Source: JAEUIX01 sp964611125 (GTDB lineage Bacteria > Planctomycetota > Phycisphaerae > Phycisphaerales > UBA1924). From it: a stretch of 64,000 nt of DNA. Made by a program: the position numbers and the translations under genes. The stretch lies in assembly GCA_964611125.1 (NCBI GenBank), contig CAZSZO010000002.1, positions 124,001 through 188,000 of the forward strand. The letters are read 5' to 3'. The notes beneath the pieces were generated by a model. The model made no database searches, was not told where the DNA came from, and saw only the letters and a program-made list of their open reading frames with translations. Position 1 is the first letter of the stretch. Every line of letters begins with the position of its first letter. Shown one piece after another: positions 7,479 to 15,456 of this stretch.

Positions 7479-8597
7479 ATGCTCAACCGGCGCACGTTTC
7501 TTGCTGCGGCTACTGGAGGTGCGGCCATGTCCTTCGCCGGCGGCGAGCAGGCGTTTCAACCAGACTCGGGCAAGGCCGCCCCGGCGCTTGATTGGCGCGA
7601 TGCCGCGAGCTGGGGCGTCGAGGGGAAGGGCTGGCCCGACACCGCGAGGGTCTTTGATCGCCTGCCGCGCCATGCCGAGGCGCTGGTTCCCAAAGCGGTG
7701 TGGGATCTGAGCCGTCACTCCGCCGGGATGTCGGTTGAGTTTCAGACCGGCGCGGCCGCGATCCACGTCCGGTATCGGCTGGGCTCCTCCACCCTCGCGG
7801 CGCCGCATGTGACGGCCACGGGCATGAGCGGTCTCGACCTTTACGCTCTTGACGGCGACCGCTGGCGATGGGCCGCCATCTTCAAGCCCACCACCCGGAA
7901 GTGCGAGGGCCCGATCATCGAGGGCGTCGACCCGGGGGTCCGCCGGTGGCGGATGTACCTGCCGCTGCACAATGCAGTCGAGTCGCTCGAGATCGGCGTG
8001 CCGGAGGGCAGCGAATTCACCCCGATGGCGCCGCGGGCGAGCAAGCCGGTGGTGTTCTACGGCACCTCGATCCTGCACGGCTCGAGCGCCTCGCGTCCCG
8101 GGATGGCTTGGCCGTCGATCGTCGGCCGGCGGCTCGGCGTACCCACCGTGAACCTCGGCTTTTCGGGTAACGGCAAGATGGAGCTGGCCCTGGCGACGCT
8201 GCTGGCGGAGATCGACGCCCGGGCCTATGTCATCGATTGCGCGCCCAACATGAGCCCCCACCAGATCAGCGAGCGGGCCGGCCCGCTGGTCGACACGCTT
8301 CGCGCGGCGCGGCCTGCGGTCCCCATCGTGCTCGTCGAGGACCGCCCGTACGGCTACGGCTGGCTCAAGTCCGGGGCTCGCGACCGCAACAGCCAGAACG
8401 CTGAGGCCCTCAAGGCGGTGTTCGAGGCTCTGCGCTCTCGCGGGGCGCCCGGTCTGAGCTACGTCGCATCCCCCCAATTGCTTGGTTCCGACTTCGCCGA
8501 AGCCATGACCGACGGATCGCACCCCAGCGACCTGGGGATGACCCGCTATGCCGATGCGATGACCCCGGTTCTCGAAGCGGCGCTCCGGGGCGGGTGA
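7479..8597 (+). CDS. Exported SGNH/GDSL-type hydrolase
   Basis: 372 residues from ATG 7479; this start gives a Tat-like signal peptide (MLNRRTFLAAATGGAAMSFA) and has AAGGGTC upstream. An N-terminal beta-sandwich domain (about 40-190) precedes the SGNH domain. The nucleophile block is VVFYGTSILHGSSASRPG (GTS instead of GDS), the Gly block NLGFSGNG, and the Asp/His block DGSHPSDLGMTRYA. Such two-domain SGNH enzymes act as lipases, carbohydrate esterases or acyl hydrolases in the periplasm. With the beta-helix protein upstream, a role in polysaccharide deacylation is plausible but unproven. Confidence 0.8.
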   Translation: MLNRRTFLAAATGGAAMSFAGGEQAFQPDSGKAAPALDWRDAASWGVEGKGWPDTARVFDRLPRHAEALVPKAVWDLSRHSAGMSVEFQTGAAAIHVRYRLGSSTLAAPHVTATGMSGLDLYALDGDRWRWAAIFKPTTRKCEGPIIEGVDPGVRRWRMYLPLHNAVESLEIGVPEGSEFTPMAPRASKPVVFYGTSILHGSSASRPGMAWPSIVGRRLGVPTVNLGFSGNGKMELALATLLAEIDARAYVIDCAPNMSPHQISERAGPLVDTLRAARPAVPIVLVEDRPYGYGWLKSGARDRNSQNAEALKAVFEALRSRGAPGLSYVASPQLLGSDFAEAMTDGSHPSDLGMTRYADAMTPVLEAALRGG

Positions 8598-8863
8598 TTT
8601 GATCGGGTAGTGTTTGGGTTCGCCGCTGGGCTGACCAACGAGATTGTGCTTGACGCCGCGCGAATCTTGGGTGAGATTATAGAACATCCGGTTTGGGACT
8701 TTTCTAACCCCCCCAGTTGTGCGGGCTGGCGCGCGAGTCGCGCGCGTGGCTGTGGGCGGGGGACCTGGGACTTCTCGATGCCGGAATGGACGTTTGCGTG
8801 CTTCCGCGTCCGCGAAAGCGGCCGCGCTTTGGTCAGTTGGAACCATTCCCAGGAGAGAGAGAA

Positions 8864-10009
8864 ATGAAATCTGCGCTGTTGTCCACGTTGCTGGTCGCCG
8901 GTCTCGCCGCCGCGGCCCAGGGTCAGACCGTCCGTCTGAACCTCTTGGCGAACATCGATGTCTCCGAAGCCGTGGCGGTGAACTCCGCCGATCGGATCGG
9001 CACCAACGTCTCCACGGTGGCGTGGAACGGCTCGCGTCTGTTCGTAGGTGGCCTCAACGGCACCGGCGCCGCCCTGAGCACCGGCCTGATCGAAGTCGTG
9101 AACCCCCTGTCGGGCACGCCCACCCTGGGCTCGCGGTTCGGCGCCCGCACCACCAACTCGACCCGCGGCCACACCAGCCTGTCGATCACCGGCGACACCC
9201 TGATCGCCGCGTGGGACAACGGAGCCGCCGCCGTCGGCGGCGTGGCCCGCTGGAACACGGGCGGGGCCCTCAACAGCTCCACCACCGCTGATTGGCAGGC
9301 CAATGTGCGCGGCGGCGGCACCGACTTCGACCCCGGCTTCGCCGGCTCCTCGCCCTCGGCGGGCAACGTCGGCATGGCCCTGCTCGGCTCGGGCCGGCGC
9401 CAGCTCCTCAACGCCGCGACGGGCGCGGTGATCTACTCCGGCTCCGGCGGCAACGCGGGTTTCATCTTCAATAACGCGCCCTCCGGCGCGTCTGTCTCGC
9501 CGGGCAGCAACCACCGCGACCTCGCCTTCGACGCCATCACGGGCGACACGTTCGTCCGCGTCGCCAACTCCGTCGTCCGCCAGACCCGCACGGGCGAGAA
9601 CACCGGCCTGAACGCCACGGGCGCCTCGATCTTCGAGAACTACGCCGGGAACCAGGGCACGGCGGCGAACGTGAATCTCCAGACGATCGCCTTCGGCATT
9701 GTCGAGACCAACAACGTCGGCAAGATCCTGTTCTTCAACGACCGGCCCATCTCGGCCAGTGCGGGCAACATCACCTCGACCGTCCGGGCCATCGGCGTCG
9801 ACGGCTCGGCCCGCACGCTCGACTTCGGCGGGTTCAGCATCTCATCCTCCACGGGCGCGTACGACTTCTCGTGGAATCAGGCCACCAGCACGCTGGCTAT
9901 CAGCGACTTCAGCAACAGCCGCGTGTACATCTTCTCCGTCATCCCGACCCCCGGGGCCGCCGGGATGATGGCTTTGGGCGGCCTCGCCGCCGCCCGCCGG
10001 CGCCGGTAA
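8864..10009 (+). CDS. Exported protein with short C-terminal sorting tag
   Basis: 381 residues from ATG 8864, which has AGGAGAGAGA upstream and starts a signal peptide (MKSALLSTLLVAGLAAAAQG). The body has repeated beta-propeller-like phrases (DLAFDAITGDTFVRVANS, TSTLAISDFSNSRVYIFS). The C-terminus, PTPGAAGMMALGGLAAARRRR, is a Pro-rich signal, a short hydrophobic helix and an arginine tail, the layout of PEP-CTERM-like sorting tags of Phycisphaerae. It is probably surface-anchored after processing. No known function. Confidence 0.72.
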   Translation: MKSALLSTLLVAGLAAAAQGQTVRLNLLANIDVSEAVAVNSADRIGTNVSTVAWNGSRLFVGGLNGTGAALSTGLIEVVNPLSGTPTLGSRFGARTTNSTRGHTSLSITGDTLIAAWDNGAAAVGGVARWNTGGALNSSTTADWQANVRGGGTDFDPGFAGSSPSAGNVGMALLGSGRRQLLNAATGAVIYSGSGGNAGFIFNNAPSGASVSPGSNHRDLAFDAITGDTFVRVANSVVRQTRTGENTGLNATGASIFENYAGNQGTAANVNLQTIAFGIVETNNVGKILFFNDRPISASAGNITSTVRAIGVDGSARTLDFGGFSISSSTGAYDFSWNQATSTLAISDFSNSRVYIFSVIPTPGAAGMMALGGLAAARRRR

Positions 10010-10127
10010 GTTGGGTTTGCGGCCGATGTGGGCGGCGGTTCGCAGAACGATCGGGGCCGAGGTCCGCTGGTTCTCCCTCAATCGTCCACATTGATGCAAC
10101 CCGCGGCCCGCGCCGCGCGTTAAATTC

Positions 10128-10133
10128 TATAAT
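10128..10133 (+). promoter_or_regulatory. Candidate -10 box TATAAT before the GntR-type regulator
   Basis: TATAAT stands 39 bp before the regulator's ATG, in the AT-rich patch TTAAATTCTATAATCTTG. A -35 is not clear. A start near 10140 would place the hairpin at 10137-10165 in the leader. Confidence 0.45.
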
Positions 10134-10136
10134 CTT

Positions 10137-10169
10137 GTCGGCGGGCCCCAGCCGGGCCCGCCGACTTTT
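10137..10169 (+). terminator. Hairpin with T-run directly before the regulator start codon
   Basis: GTCGGCGGGC (10137-10146) pairs with GCCCGCCGAC (10156-10165) and is followed by TTTT; only 3 bases separate the T-run from the ATG at 10173. It looks like a complete intrinsic terminator for the gene ending at 10009. Because it lies between a -10 box and the next start codon, it could also act as an attenuator. Confidence 0.7.
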
Positions 10170-10172
10170 CTC

Positions 10173-11315
10173 ATGCCTCCTGTCTCCGAACTCAAACCCG
10201 TCAAGCCAGAGCCCGGACGGCCCCTCTATCACGCCGTGAAGGATGCTGTCCGCACCGCCATCGATTCCGGCCGCTTCGCGCCGGGCGCCCAGCTGCCCAG
10301 CACCAAGGCCCTCTCAACCCAGCTCAACGTCTCCCTCGTCACCGTCCATCGGGCGCTGCAGGAGCTGGTCTCCAGCGGCGTGCTGCGGCGCGGGCAGGGT
10401 CGGGGCACGTTCGTTCATGAGGACTATGCCAGCCGGGCCGAATCCACCACGGGCATGCGGTTCGGTCTCGTGTTCCACGCCGAGTCGTCGCTGGCCGATT
10501 TCTTCCACGGCCATGTTCTGGAGGGTGTGCGGCAGGGCGCCGCGACGATCGGGGCCGATCTGGTGATCTTGCGATTCGGCGAGGACTGGCGGAAGGAGTG
10601 CCAGGGCTTTTTGTACGTCAACCCGCTTGAAGACCAGCTCGACCGGTCGCCGTGGTTCGGCCGCTCGGCGGCCATCGGCAATGGCTACGCCAAGTCGAAG
10701 TCGCCGCACCTTCCGCCGGTGGTGGTGGTGGGCGCGTCGTTCAAGCGCGACCACGCGGTGACGGTCGACTGCGACAACGAGGACCTCGCGATCCAGGCGG
10801 TGAACCACCTGGTCAGCCAGGGCCACCGCCGGATCGGCTATGTCGGCGGGGCCGACCTGGTGAGCAACAGCGTCGACCGCTGGAACGGTTTCCGGAAGGC
10901 CTGCGAGGCTCACAGGATCCCGATCACCGACCGCTTCGTGCTCCGCAGCAAGTCGTGGCGGCTCGAGCCGGACGAGAAGACGGACCTGATGGCCGTGCTC
11001 GGGCAGCGTGAGCGGCCCACCGCGGTGTTCGCTGCGGGGTACTACTTCGCGCTGGATGTGTACTCGGCCGCGGGGCAGATCGGCCGGTCGATCCCGCGCG
11101 ATCTGTCGGTCATCAGCGTGGACGATCCGCCCAGCGCCGACCACCTTTCGCCGCCCCTGACCACCCTCCGCCAACCCCTTGAAGAGATGGGCCGACTGGC
11201 CGCCCACGCGCTCTTCAATGTCGTCAACGCCCCCTCGGAGCGTTCGCCGCAGGCGCTCCTGAGGGCCTCTCTGATACCGCGGCAGTCTGTCGCTCCTCCG
11301 GCTGACCGGCGCTGA
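10173..11315 (+). CDS. GntR-type regulator with LacI-type sugar-binding domain
   Basis: 380 residues. Residues 15-85 form a GntR winged helix (PLYHAVKDAVRTAIDSGRF, LPSTKALSTQLNVSLVTV, GVLRRGQGRGTFV). Residues 95-375 form a periplasmic-binding-protein-like effector domain of the LacI/GalR type (FGLVFHAE, AVNHLVSQGHRRIGYVGG, PTAVFAAGYYFALDVY, DLSVISVDD, LTTLRQPLEEMG). This AraR-like architecture usually represses sugar-use genes and is released by the sugar. It precedes a pseudopilin and a sugar-binding lipoprotein, its likely targets. No ribosome binding site is visible because the hairpin fills the leader. Confidence 0.87.
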   Translation: MPPVSELKPVKPEPGRPLYHAVKDAVRTAIDSGRFAPGAQLPSTKALSTQLNVSLVTVHRALQELVSSGVLRRGQGRGTFVHEDYASRAESTTGMRFGLVFHAESSLADFFHGHVLEGVRQGAATIGADLVILRFGEDWRKECQGFLYVNPLEDQLDRSPWFGRSAAIGNGYAKSKSPHLPPVVVVGASFKRDHAVTVDCDNEDLAIQAVNHLVSQGHRRIGYVGGADLVSNSVDRWNGFRKACEAHRIPITDRFVLRSKSWRLEPDEKTDLMAVLGQRERPTAVFAAGYYFALDVYSAAGQIGRSIPRDLSVISVDDPPSADHLSPPLTTLRQPLEEMGRLAAHALFNVVNAPSERSPQALLRASLIPRQSVAPPADRR

Positions 11316-11400
11316 TCCTTGCGCCAGCCTCGGGCCGCTCGGCCCGCACACTCTTTCCGGACGCTCTTCTGCGCCGGGACTCGTTCGACGGAGACACGCC

Positions 11401-12312
11401 ATGGGACCTTCCGCCACCCGACGCCTTTGTCGACGCACCTTTGCGCCCGGCGCCCGCGCTGGAGGCGCCTTCACGCTGATCGAGCTGCTGGTGGTCATCG
11501 CCATCATCGCCCTCCTCGTGGGCATTCTGCTGCCGGCCCTGGCCCGGGCCCGCGACACGGCCAAGACCACCCAGTGCGGGACCAACCTGCGGCAGATCGT
11601 GCTGGCGCTCGTGACCTACACCAATGACTACAAGGGGCGGTTTCCGCCCAACATCAACGGCGGCACGGTGCCGACGCTGCCCTCGGGGCAATACTGGTAT
11701 GACGAGCCGGTGCTGGGCAGCTACCTGCCCCAGATGAACAACCGCGACAGCGGCGGAACCATCACCACGACCGTGGGCGGCGGGGTGATGACGTGCCCCA
11801 GCCACCAGGATGCGGGGCGGTCGTTCTCGATGAACTACTGGGCCAGCTCCGCGGCGACCACCTCCGGCGGCCGTCTTGTGGCGCCCAACAACTCGCTGGG
11901 CAAGGGCTTTGACGCCAACGTCAACTTCTCCTCGAAGATGCTGCTGGCCGGTGAGGCCTGGGGCCAGGCCCGCGACGCTACGGGCACGGTCTGGTTCACC
12001 AACTCAACCATCGGGCCTCAGGGCCGGCCTGGGCAGCGCTTCGGCGGCGGCCTGGGCGTGGCGGACTTCCCCGGGCTGGATACCGATCCGCGCCCGCCGG
12101 AGGTCGATGCGTTCGTCAATCCCAGCAGCTACATCCCGTACTACCGCCATCCCAAGCGGACGCGCGACTTCGCCAAGCTCAACGGCTCGGCGAACCTGGG
12201 CTTTGTGGACGGGCACGTCGATCTGCGCAAGCCGCAGGACCTGTTCGCGGTGACGGGGCGGAGCACCTTCAGCGTGCTGTGGTCGCCCATTGATGAGCAG
12301 GCCGACCCGTAA
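11401..12312 (+). CDS. Type II secretion-like pseudopilin with H-X9-DG-type tail
   Basis: 303 residues. Residues 20-48 contain the prepilin signal GGAFTLIELLVVIAIIALLV, cut before the hydrophobic helix by a prepilin peptidase, with the Glu5-type residue. The C-terminal NLGFVDGHVDL is the DG motif of the large planctomycete pseudopilin family (DUF1559-like). These proteins are exported and anchored in the inner membrane or pseudopilus. It follows the sugar regulator by 85 bp and precedes the sugar-binding lipoprotein by 40 bp. The DNA just upstream of its helix is Arg/Ala-rich. Its exact job is unknown. Confidence 0.85.
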   Translation: MGPSATRRLCRRTFAPGARAGGAFTLIELLVVIAIIALLVGILLPALARARDTAKTTQCGTNLRQIVLALVTYTNDYKGRFPPNINGGTVPTLPSGQYWYDEPVLGSYLPQMNNRDSGGTITTTVGGGVMTCPSHQDAGRSFSMNYWASSAATTSGGRLVAPNNSLGKGFDANVNFSSKMLLAGEAWGQARDATGTVWFTNSTIGPQGRPGQRFGGGLGVADFPGLDTDPRPPEVDAFVNPSSYIPYYRHPKRTRDFAKLNGSANLGFVDGHVDLRKPQDLFAVTGRSTFSVLWSPIDEQADP

Positions 12313-12352
12313 GCCAGCGGCCAGTGGGTGGCCGCCGCCTCCAACTGCACCC

Positions 12353-13855
12353 ATGAAGCACAGGCCGCGGCCGATGATGTGCTCGAGCAGCGCCCGCGCG
12401 GCGGCGCCGGTGGTGTGGTTCGTGCTGATTCTGGGCCTGCTGGCTGCGCTCACCCCTCTGGCGAGCTGCGATCGGCCGGGTGGGGCCCGTCAGGAACCGG
12501 CCGGGCGGGGCGAGATCCAGATCGAGTTCTGGACGCTGGCCTTGCGGCCGTTCTTTGATGACTATGTCAAGGCCCGGCTCAAGGAGTTTGAGCGCGAGCA
12601 CCCGGGCGTGAGGGTGAAGTGGGTGGACGTCCCCTTCGAGGCGATGGATCGCAAGCTGATCGCCGCCGCGGCGGCCGGGCAGGCGCCGGATGTCATCAAC
12701 TTCTCGGACAAGACCTTCGCGCGCTTCGTGGCGCTCGGGGCGATGGCGGATCTGCGGCCGCTGCTGCCCGGCGATCCCGACGCCAGGTACCTTGCCGGGG
12801 CGCTACGGCTGGGCAAGATCGGGAGTGGGGGAGCTGGGGTGGGGGGGGTGGGGGGGGAGCGGGTGGGAGGCGCGTTGCTCGCGCTCCCGTGGTATCTGAC
12901 AACGCAGACGGTGCTGGCCAACCGCGATCTGCTGGCCCATGGCGGGCTGCGGCCGGAGGACCTGGGGCGCGACTGGGCGGCGCTGATCGCGCAGGCTCGG
13001 CCGTTTCATGAGAAGACGGGGAGGTTCCTGTTCTCGACCCCGCTGGGGGCGGAGACGGACTTTCCGATGATGATGCTCGCCGACGGGCTTCCGCCCTTCA
13101 AGCAGGACGGCGCCGGGCGGCTGCGGGCGGACCTGACCCGGCCGGAGATCGTGGCCATGGTGCGCGCGTGGACCGAGCTGTACCGCGACGGGGCCCTGCC
13201 GCGGGAGGCCGTGACGGGCGGATCGGCGCACCTGAGCGAGTCGTATCAGAACGGGCGTGTGGCGGTGATCAACTCGGGGCCCAACTTTTTCAAGCGGATG
13301 CGCGACGTGGCGCCGGGGGTGTTCGCGGCGACCCAGCCGCTGCCGCCGGTGACGGGTTCGCTCGGGCGGGCCCACATCGCGGTGATGGTGCTGTGTGTGT
13401 CATCGCGCAGTCGCCAGCCGGCCCTGGCGGCCCAGCTCGCCTGGCACATGACCAGCGAGCCAGCGCAGGAGGCGCTGTGCGCCCTTGTGCCGGTGCTGCC
13501 GAGCACCCGGGCCTCGCTCGACCGGGGTGGGCTGGCCATCGGAGACAGCGCGAAGGCGGCCGGGCCAGGGCATACGCCGCAGGATGGGGCCGACCCGATC
13601 GCCCTGGCCCGATCGATCTCAGCCCGGGCCTTGCGGGACGCGGTGGCCTTCACGCCTGCTCTCGCGGCGTGGCCCCAGATGCGGCGGGCCTTCGAAGACC
13701 GGATCAAGCCTTTGCTGCTGAACCGGGGCGCTGATGTCGGGGCGACTCTCGGCGCCATCGAAGCGGAGTGGAACCGGATCCTCGACGCCTCGGGTGAGGC
13801 GGATTTCGGGGCGATCCCGACGCCGGGCCCGGCGGGCGGCGGAGGGGCCAACTGA
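12353..13855 (+). CDS. ABC-transporter sugar-binding lipoprotein
   Basis: 500 residues from ATG 12353. The N-terminus is a lipoprotein signal with lipobox LASC (PVVWFVLILGLLAALTPLASC). The body is an extracellular solute-binding protein family 1 fold: EIQIEFWTLALRPFF, FEREHPGVRVKWVDVPFEAM, QAPDVINFSDKTFARF, ESYQNGRVAVINSGPNFF, AQLAWHMTSEPAQEALC. It would deliver a sugar to an ABC importer, but no permease or ATPase follows; the next gene is on the other strand. A glycine-rich insertion (about 158-175) is encoded by a run of G tracts. The frame is open upstream to 12290 but would overlap the pseudopilin. Confidence 0.83.
   Translation: MKHRPRPMMCSSSARAAAPVVWFVLILGLLAALTPLASCDRPGGARQEPAGRGEIQIEFWTLALRPFFDDYVKARLKEFEREHPGVRVKWVDVPFEAMDRKLIAAAAAGQAPDVINFSDKTFARFVALGAMADLRPLLPGDPDARYLAGALRLGKIGSGGAGVGGVGGERVGGALLALPWYLTTQTVLANRDLLAHGGLRPEDLGRDWAALIAQARPFHEKTGRFLFSTPLGAETDFPMMMLADGLPPFKQDGAGRLRADLTRPEIVAMVRAWTELYRDGALPREAVTGGSAHLSESYQNGRVAVINSGPNFFKRMRDVAPGVFAATQPLPPVTGSLGRAHIAVMVLCVSSRSRQPALAAQLAWHMTSEPAQEALCALVPVLPSTRASLDRGGLAIGDSAKAAGPGHTPQDGADPIALARSISARALRDAVAFTPALAAWPQMRRAFEDRIKPLLLNRGADVGATLGAIEAEWNRILDASGEADFGAIPTPGPAGGGGAN
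12821..12870 (+). repeat. G-tract run inside the sugar-binding protein gene
   Basis: Fifty bases made almost only of G, including two runs of eight G (12841-12848 and 12850-12857) and several runs of three or more. It encodes a Gly/Val stretch and could form a G-quadruplex on the coding strand or slip during replication. Confidence 0.75.
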
Positions 13856-14228
13856 GCGGGTCTCATGCGGGGCAGGACCGGGGCGTGAGCTGGCGCCATC
13901 CTGCGGTGACTCGGCCGCGCAGGCAGTTTGTCTTGGCGGGTGTTCGGGTTTGGTAACTGGGAATTCGTGGGCTGGGCAACGCCAACGAGCTCCGAGTGTG
14001 CTTCGCCGGCGGAATCGGCCGGAGTCTGCTCCATCCCGCCATCGCTGTCGGTGTACGTTGGACGGTCGACGGAGTGCTTCATGAAGCAAGGTCGAGGCAT
14101 CCCAACGATCCAAAGCTGAGCCTTGCTCGTGAGCGCAAGGAGCAGCTGTCACGGGAGCGAGTTAAGCCGCGCCTGCCTTGGCGTGCTGGTAGAAGCCTGG
14201 ATCAGTTCGCCCGCGGCGCCAAGGGCTC
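13856..14228. other. Intergenic region
   Basis: No coding region is supported here: the short open frames lack a ribosome binding site and any family motif. One imperfect hairpin is present at 14114-14147 (AGCTG..CCTTGC loop GCAAGG..CAGCT) without a T-run. It lies between the convergent sugar-binding protein and HxlR genes and may help to end both transcripts. Confidence 0.45.
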
Positions 14229-14609
14229 CTAGGACAGGCCCTCCTGGTGTCGTTGCCGCGCCTTGCGGATCGCCGGATAGTGCTCAACGATCCACTGCTC
14301 CATCTGAACGACAAGCTCTGCAAGAGCCCACCCCAACTCAGTCAGTTGGTATTCGACTCGCGGCGGGACCTCGGGATAGCTCGTGCGGCGGACGATGCCG
14401 TTGTGCTCAAGCTCTCTGAGGCACTGCGTCAGCATCTTCTGCGAGATGCCGCTGATGGTCCGCTTGAGCTCGCCGGTGCGAGAGGTGCGGTCGTGAAGGA
14501 CACAGACGATCAGCATGCTCCACTTGCCGCCGATCAGGGCCAGCACTTCACGCGAAGCACAATCCGGGTTGTAGAGATCGGCCTTGGGTTGGCGAGAGGT
14601 CTTTGCCAT
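14229..14609 (-). CDS. HxlR-family transcriptional regulator
   Basis: 126 residues from the ATG at 14609 (a TTG three codons earlier is less likely). The HxlR-type winged helix is evident: Cys-containing start DCASREVLALIGGKWS, recognition part RTGELKRTISGISQKMLTQC, wing RELEHNGIVRRTSYPEVPP, then VEYQLTELGWALAELV. Members with this conserved cysteine can sense electrophiles or redox state and repress adjacent oxidoreductase genes. It is divergent from an SDR-RidA pair, which is probably its target. The intergenic CACCAAAAGGTG palindrome is a candidate operator. Confidence 0.88.
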   Translation of the reverse strand: MAKTSRQPKADLYNPDCASREVLALIGGKWSMLIVCVLHDRTSRTGELKRTISGISQKMLTQCLRELEHNGIVRRTSYPEVPPRVEYQLTELGWALAELVVQMEQWIVEHYPAIRKARQRHQEGLS

Positions 14610-14622
14610 GAATCTCAATTGT

Positions 14623-14634
14623 CACCAAAAGGTG
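14623..14634. promoter_or_regulatory. Candidate HxlR operator palindrome
   Basis: Perfect palindrome arms CACC-AAAA-GGTG, 13 bases before the hxlR start and flanked by TTGTCA on both sides (TTGTCACCAAAAGGTG, TACTTGTCA). HxlR-type sites are commonly short inverted repeats with this spacing. Binding is not shown. Confidence 0.4.
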
Positions 14635-14731
14635 CGTACTTGTCAACAGGAAATCGTGGGTTACAGTCCTCCAGATGTCGTCCATGCTCCTGTGATGCGA
14701 CGTGATTCGACGACTGTTGGCAGGAACCCCT

Positions 14732-15451
14732 ATGAACCAGAAGACCGCGATCGTGACCGGCGCCTCCAGCGGCATCGGCCTCGCCCTCACCAGGACCCTT
14801 CTCAGCCGCGGCTATCGAGTGGTGGCCTGCTCCCGGAAGCTCACGGGCGGGGATCAGCTTCAGGAATCAGAGGATTGTGTCCTGATCGACGGCGACGTCG
14901 GCAAAAGAGCCACCGGCCAGCAGCTCAGCGACGCGGCCCTCAACCATACCGGGCGCATCGACCTGGTGGTGAACAACGCGGGCATCTTTGTTCCGGGCAA
15001 CTTCCACGAGTACACCGAGGAGCAGTACCGCTCGATCATGTCCACCAACGCCGACGGCTTCTTCTACGTCACGCAGCCCGCCGTGCGCCAGATGCTCAAG
15101 CAGGGATCGGGGCACGTGGTCACCATTTCAACAACGCTGGCCGCGCAACCGGTCGCGGGATTGAACGCTTTTGGGACCTACTACACCAAGGGGGGCCTGA
15201 ACGCCGTCACCAAGAGCCTCGCGATGGAGTACGCGGCCGCCGGCATCCGTTTCAACGCCGTTGGCGCGGGGATCATCGATACGCCGATGCACAGTCCGGC
15301 GAACCATGAGTTTCTCAAGGGGCTTCACCCCATCCACCGCCTGGGGACAGTCGACGAGATCGTGGACGCAGTTCTGTATCTTGACTCAGCCCAGTTCGTC
15401 ACCGGCGAGGTGCTCCATGTCGACGGCGGCGCCCACGCCGGAAAGTGGTGA
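14732..15451 (+). CDS. Short-chain dehydrogenase/reductase (SDR)
   Basis: 239 residues from ATG 14732. The classical SDR features are the TGASSGIG nucleotide-binding loop at the N-terminus, NNAG (VVNNAGIF), catalytic Ser region VVTISTTLA, and TKGGLNAVTKSLAMEYA with the active-site lysine. The position four residues before that lysine, normally tyrosine (YxxxK), is threonine in GTYYTK; tyrosines lie at -3 and -2. So either the active tyrosine is shifted or this is a subfamily without it. It is 5 bp before the RidA-like gene and divergent from HxlR, suggesting an inducible detoxification or redox pair. Confidence 0.87.
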   Translation: MNQKTAIVTGASSGIGLALTRTLLSRGYRVVACSRKLTGGDQLQESEDCVLIDGDVGKRATGQQLSDAALNHTGRIDLVVNNAGIFVPGNFHEYTEEQYRSIMSTNADGFFYVTQPAVRQMLKQGSGHVVTISTTLAAQPVAGLNAFGTYYTKGGLNAVTKSLAMEYAAAGIRFNAVGAGIIDTPMHSPANHEFLKGLHPIHRLGTVDEIVDAVLYLDSAQFVTGEVLHVDGGAHAGKW

Positions 15452-15456
15452 GCGCC

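Noticed and set aside
13928..14232. Short overlapping open frames before HxlR
   Set aside because: No ribosome binding site, no conserved motif, and no agreement on a frame; treated as intergenic.
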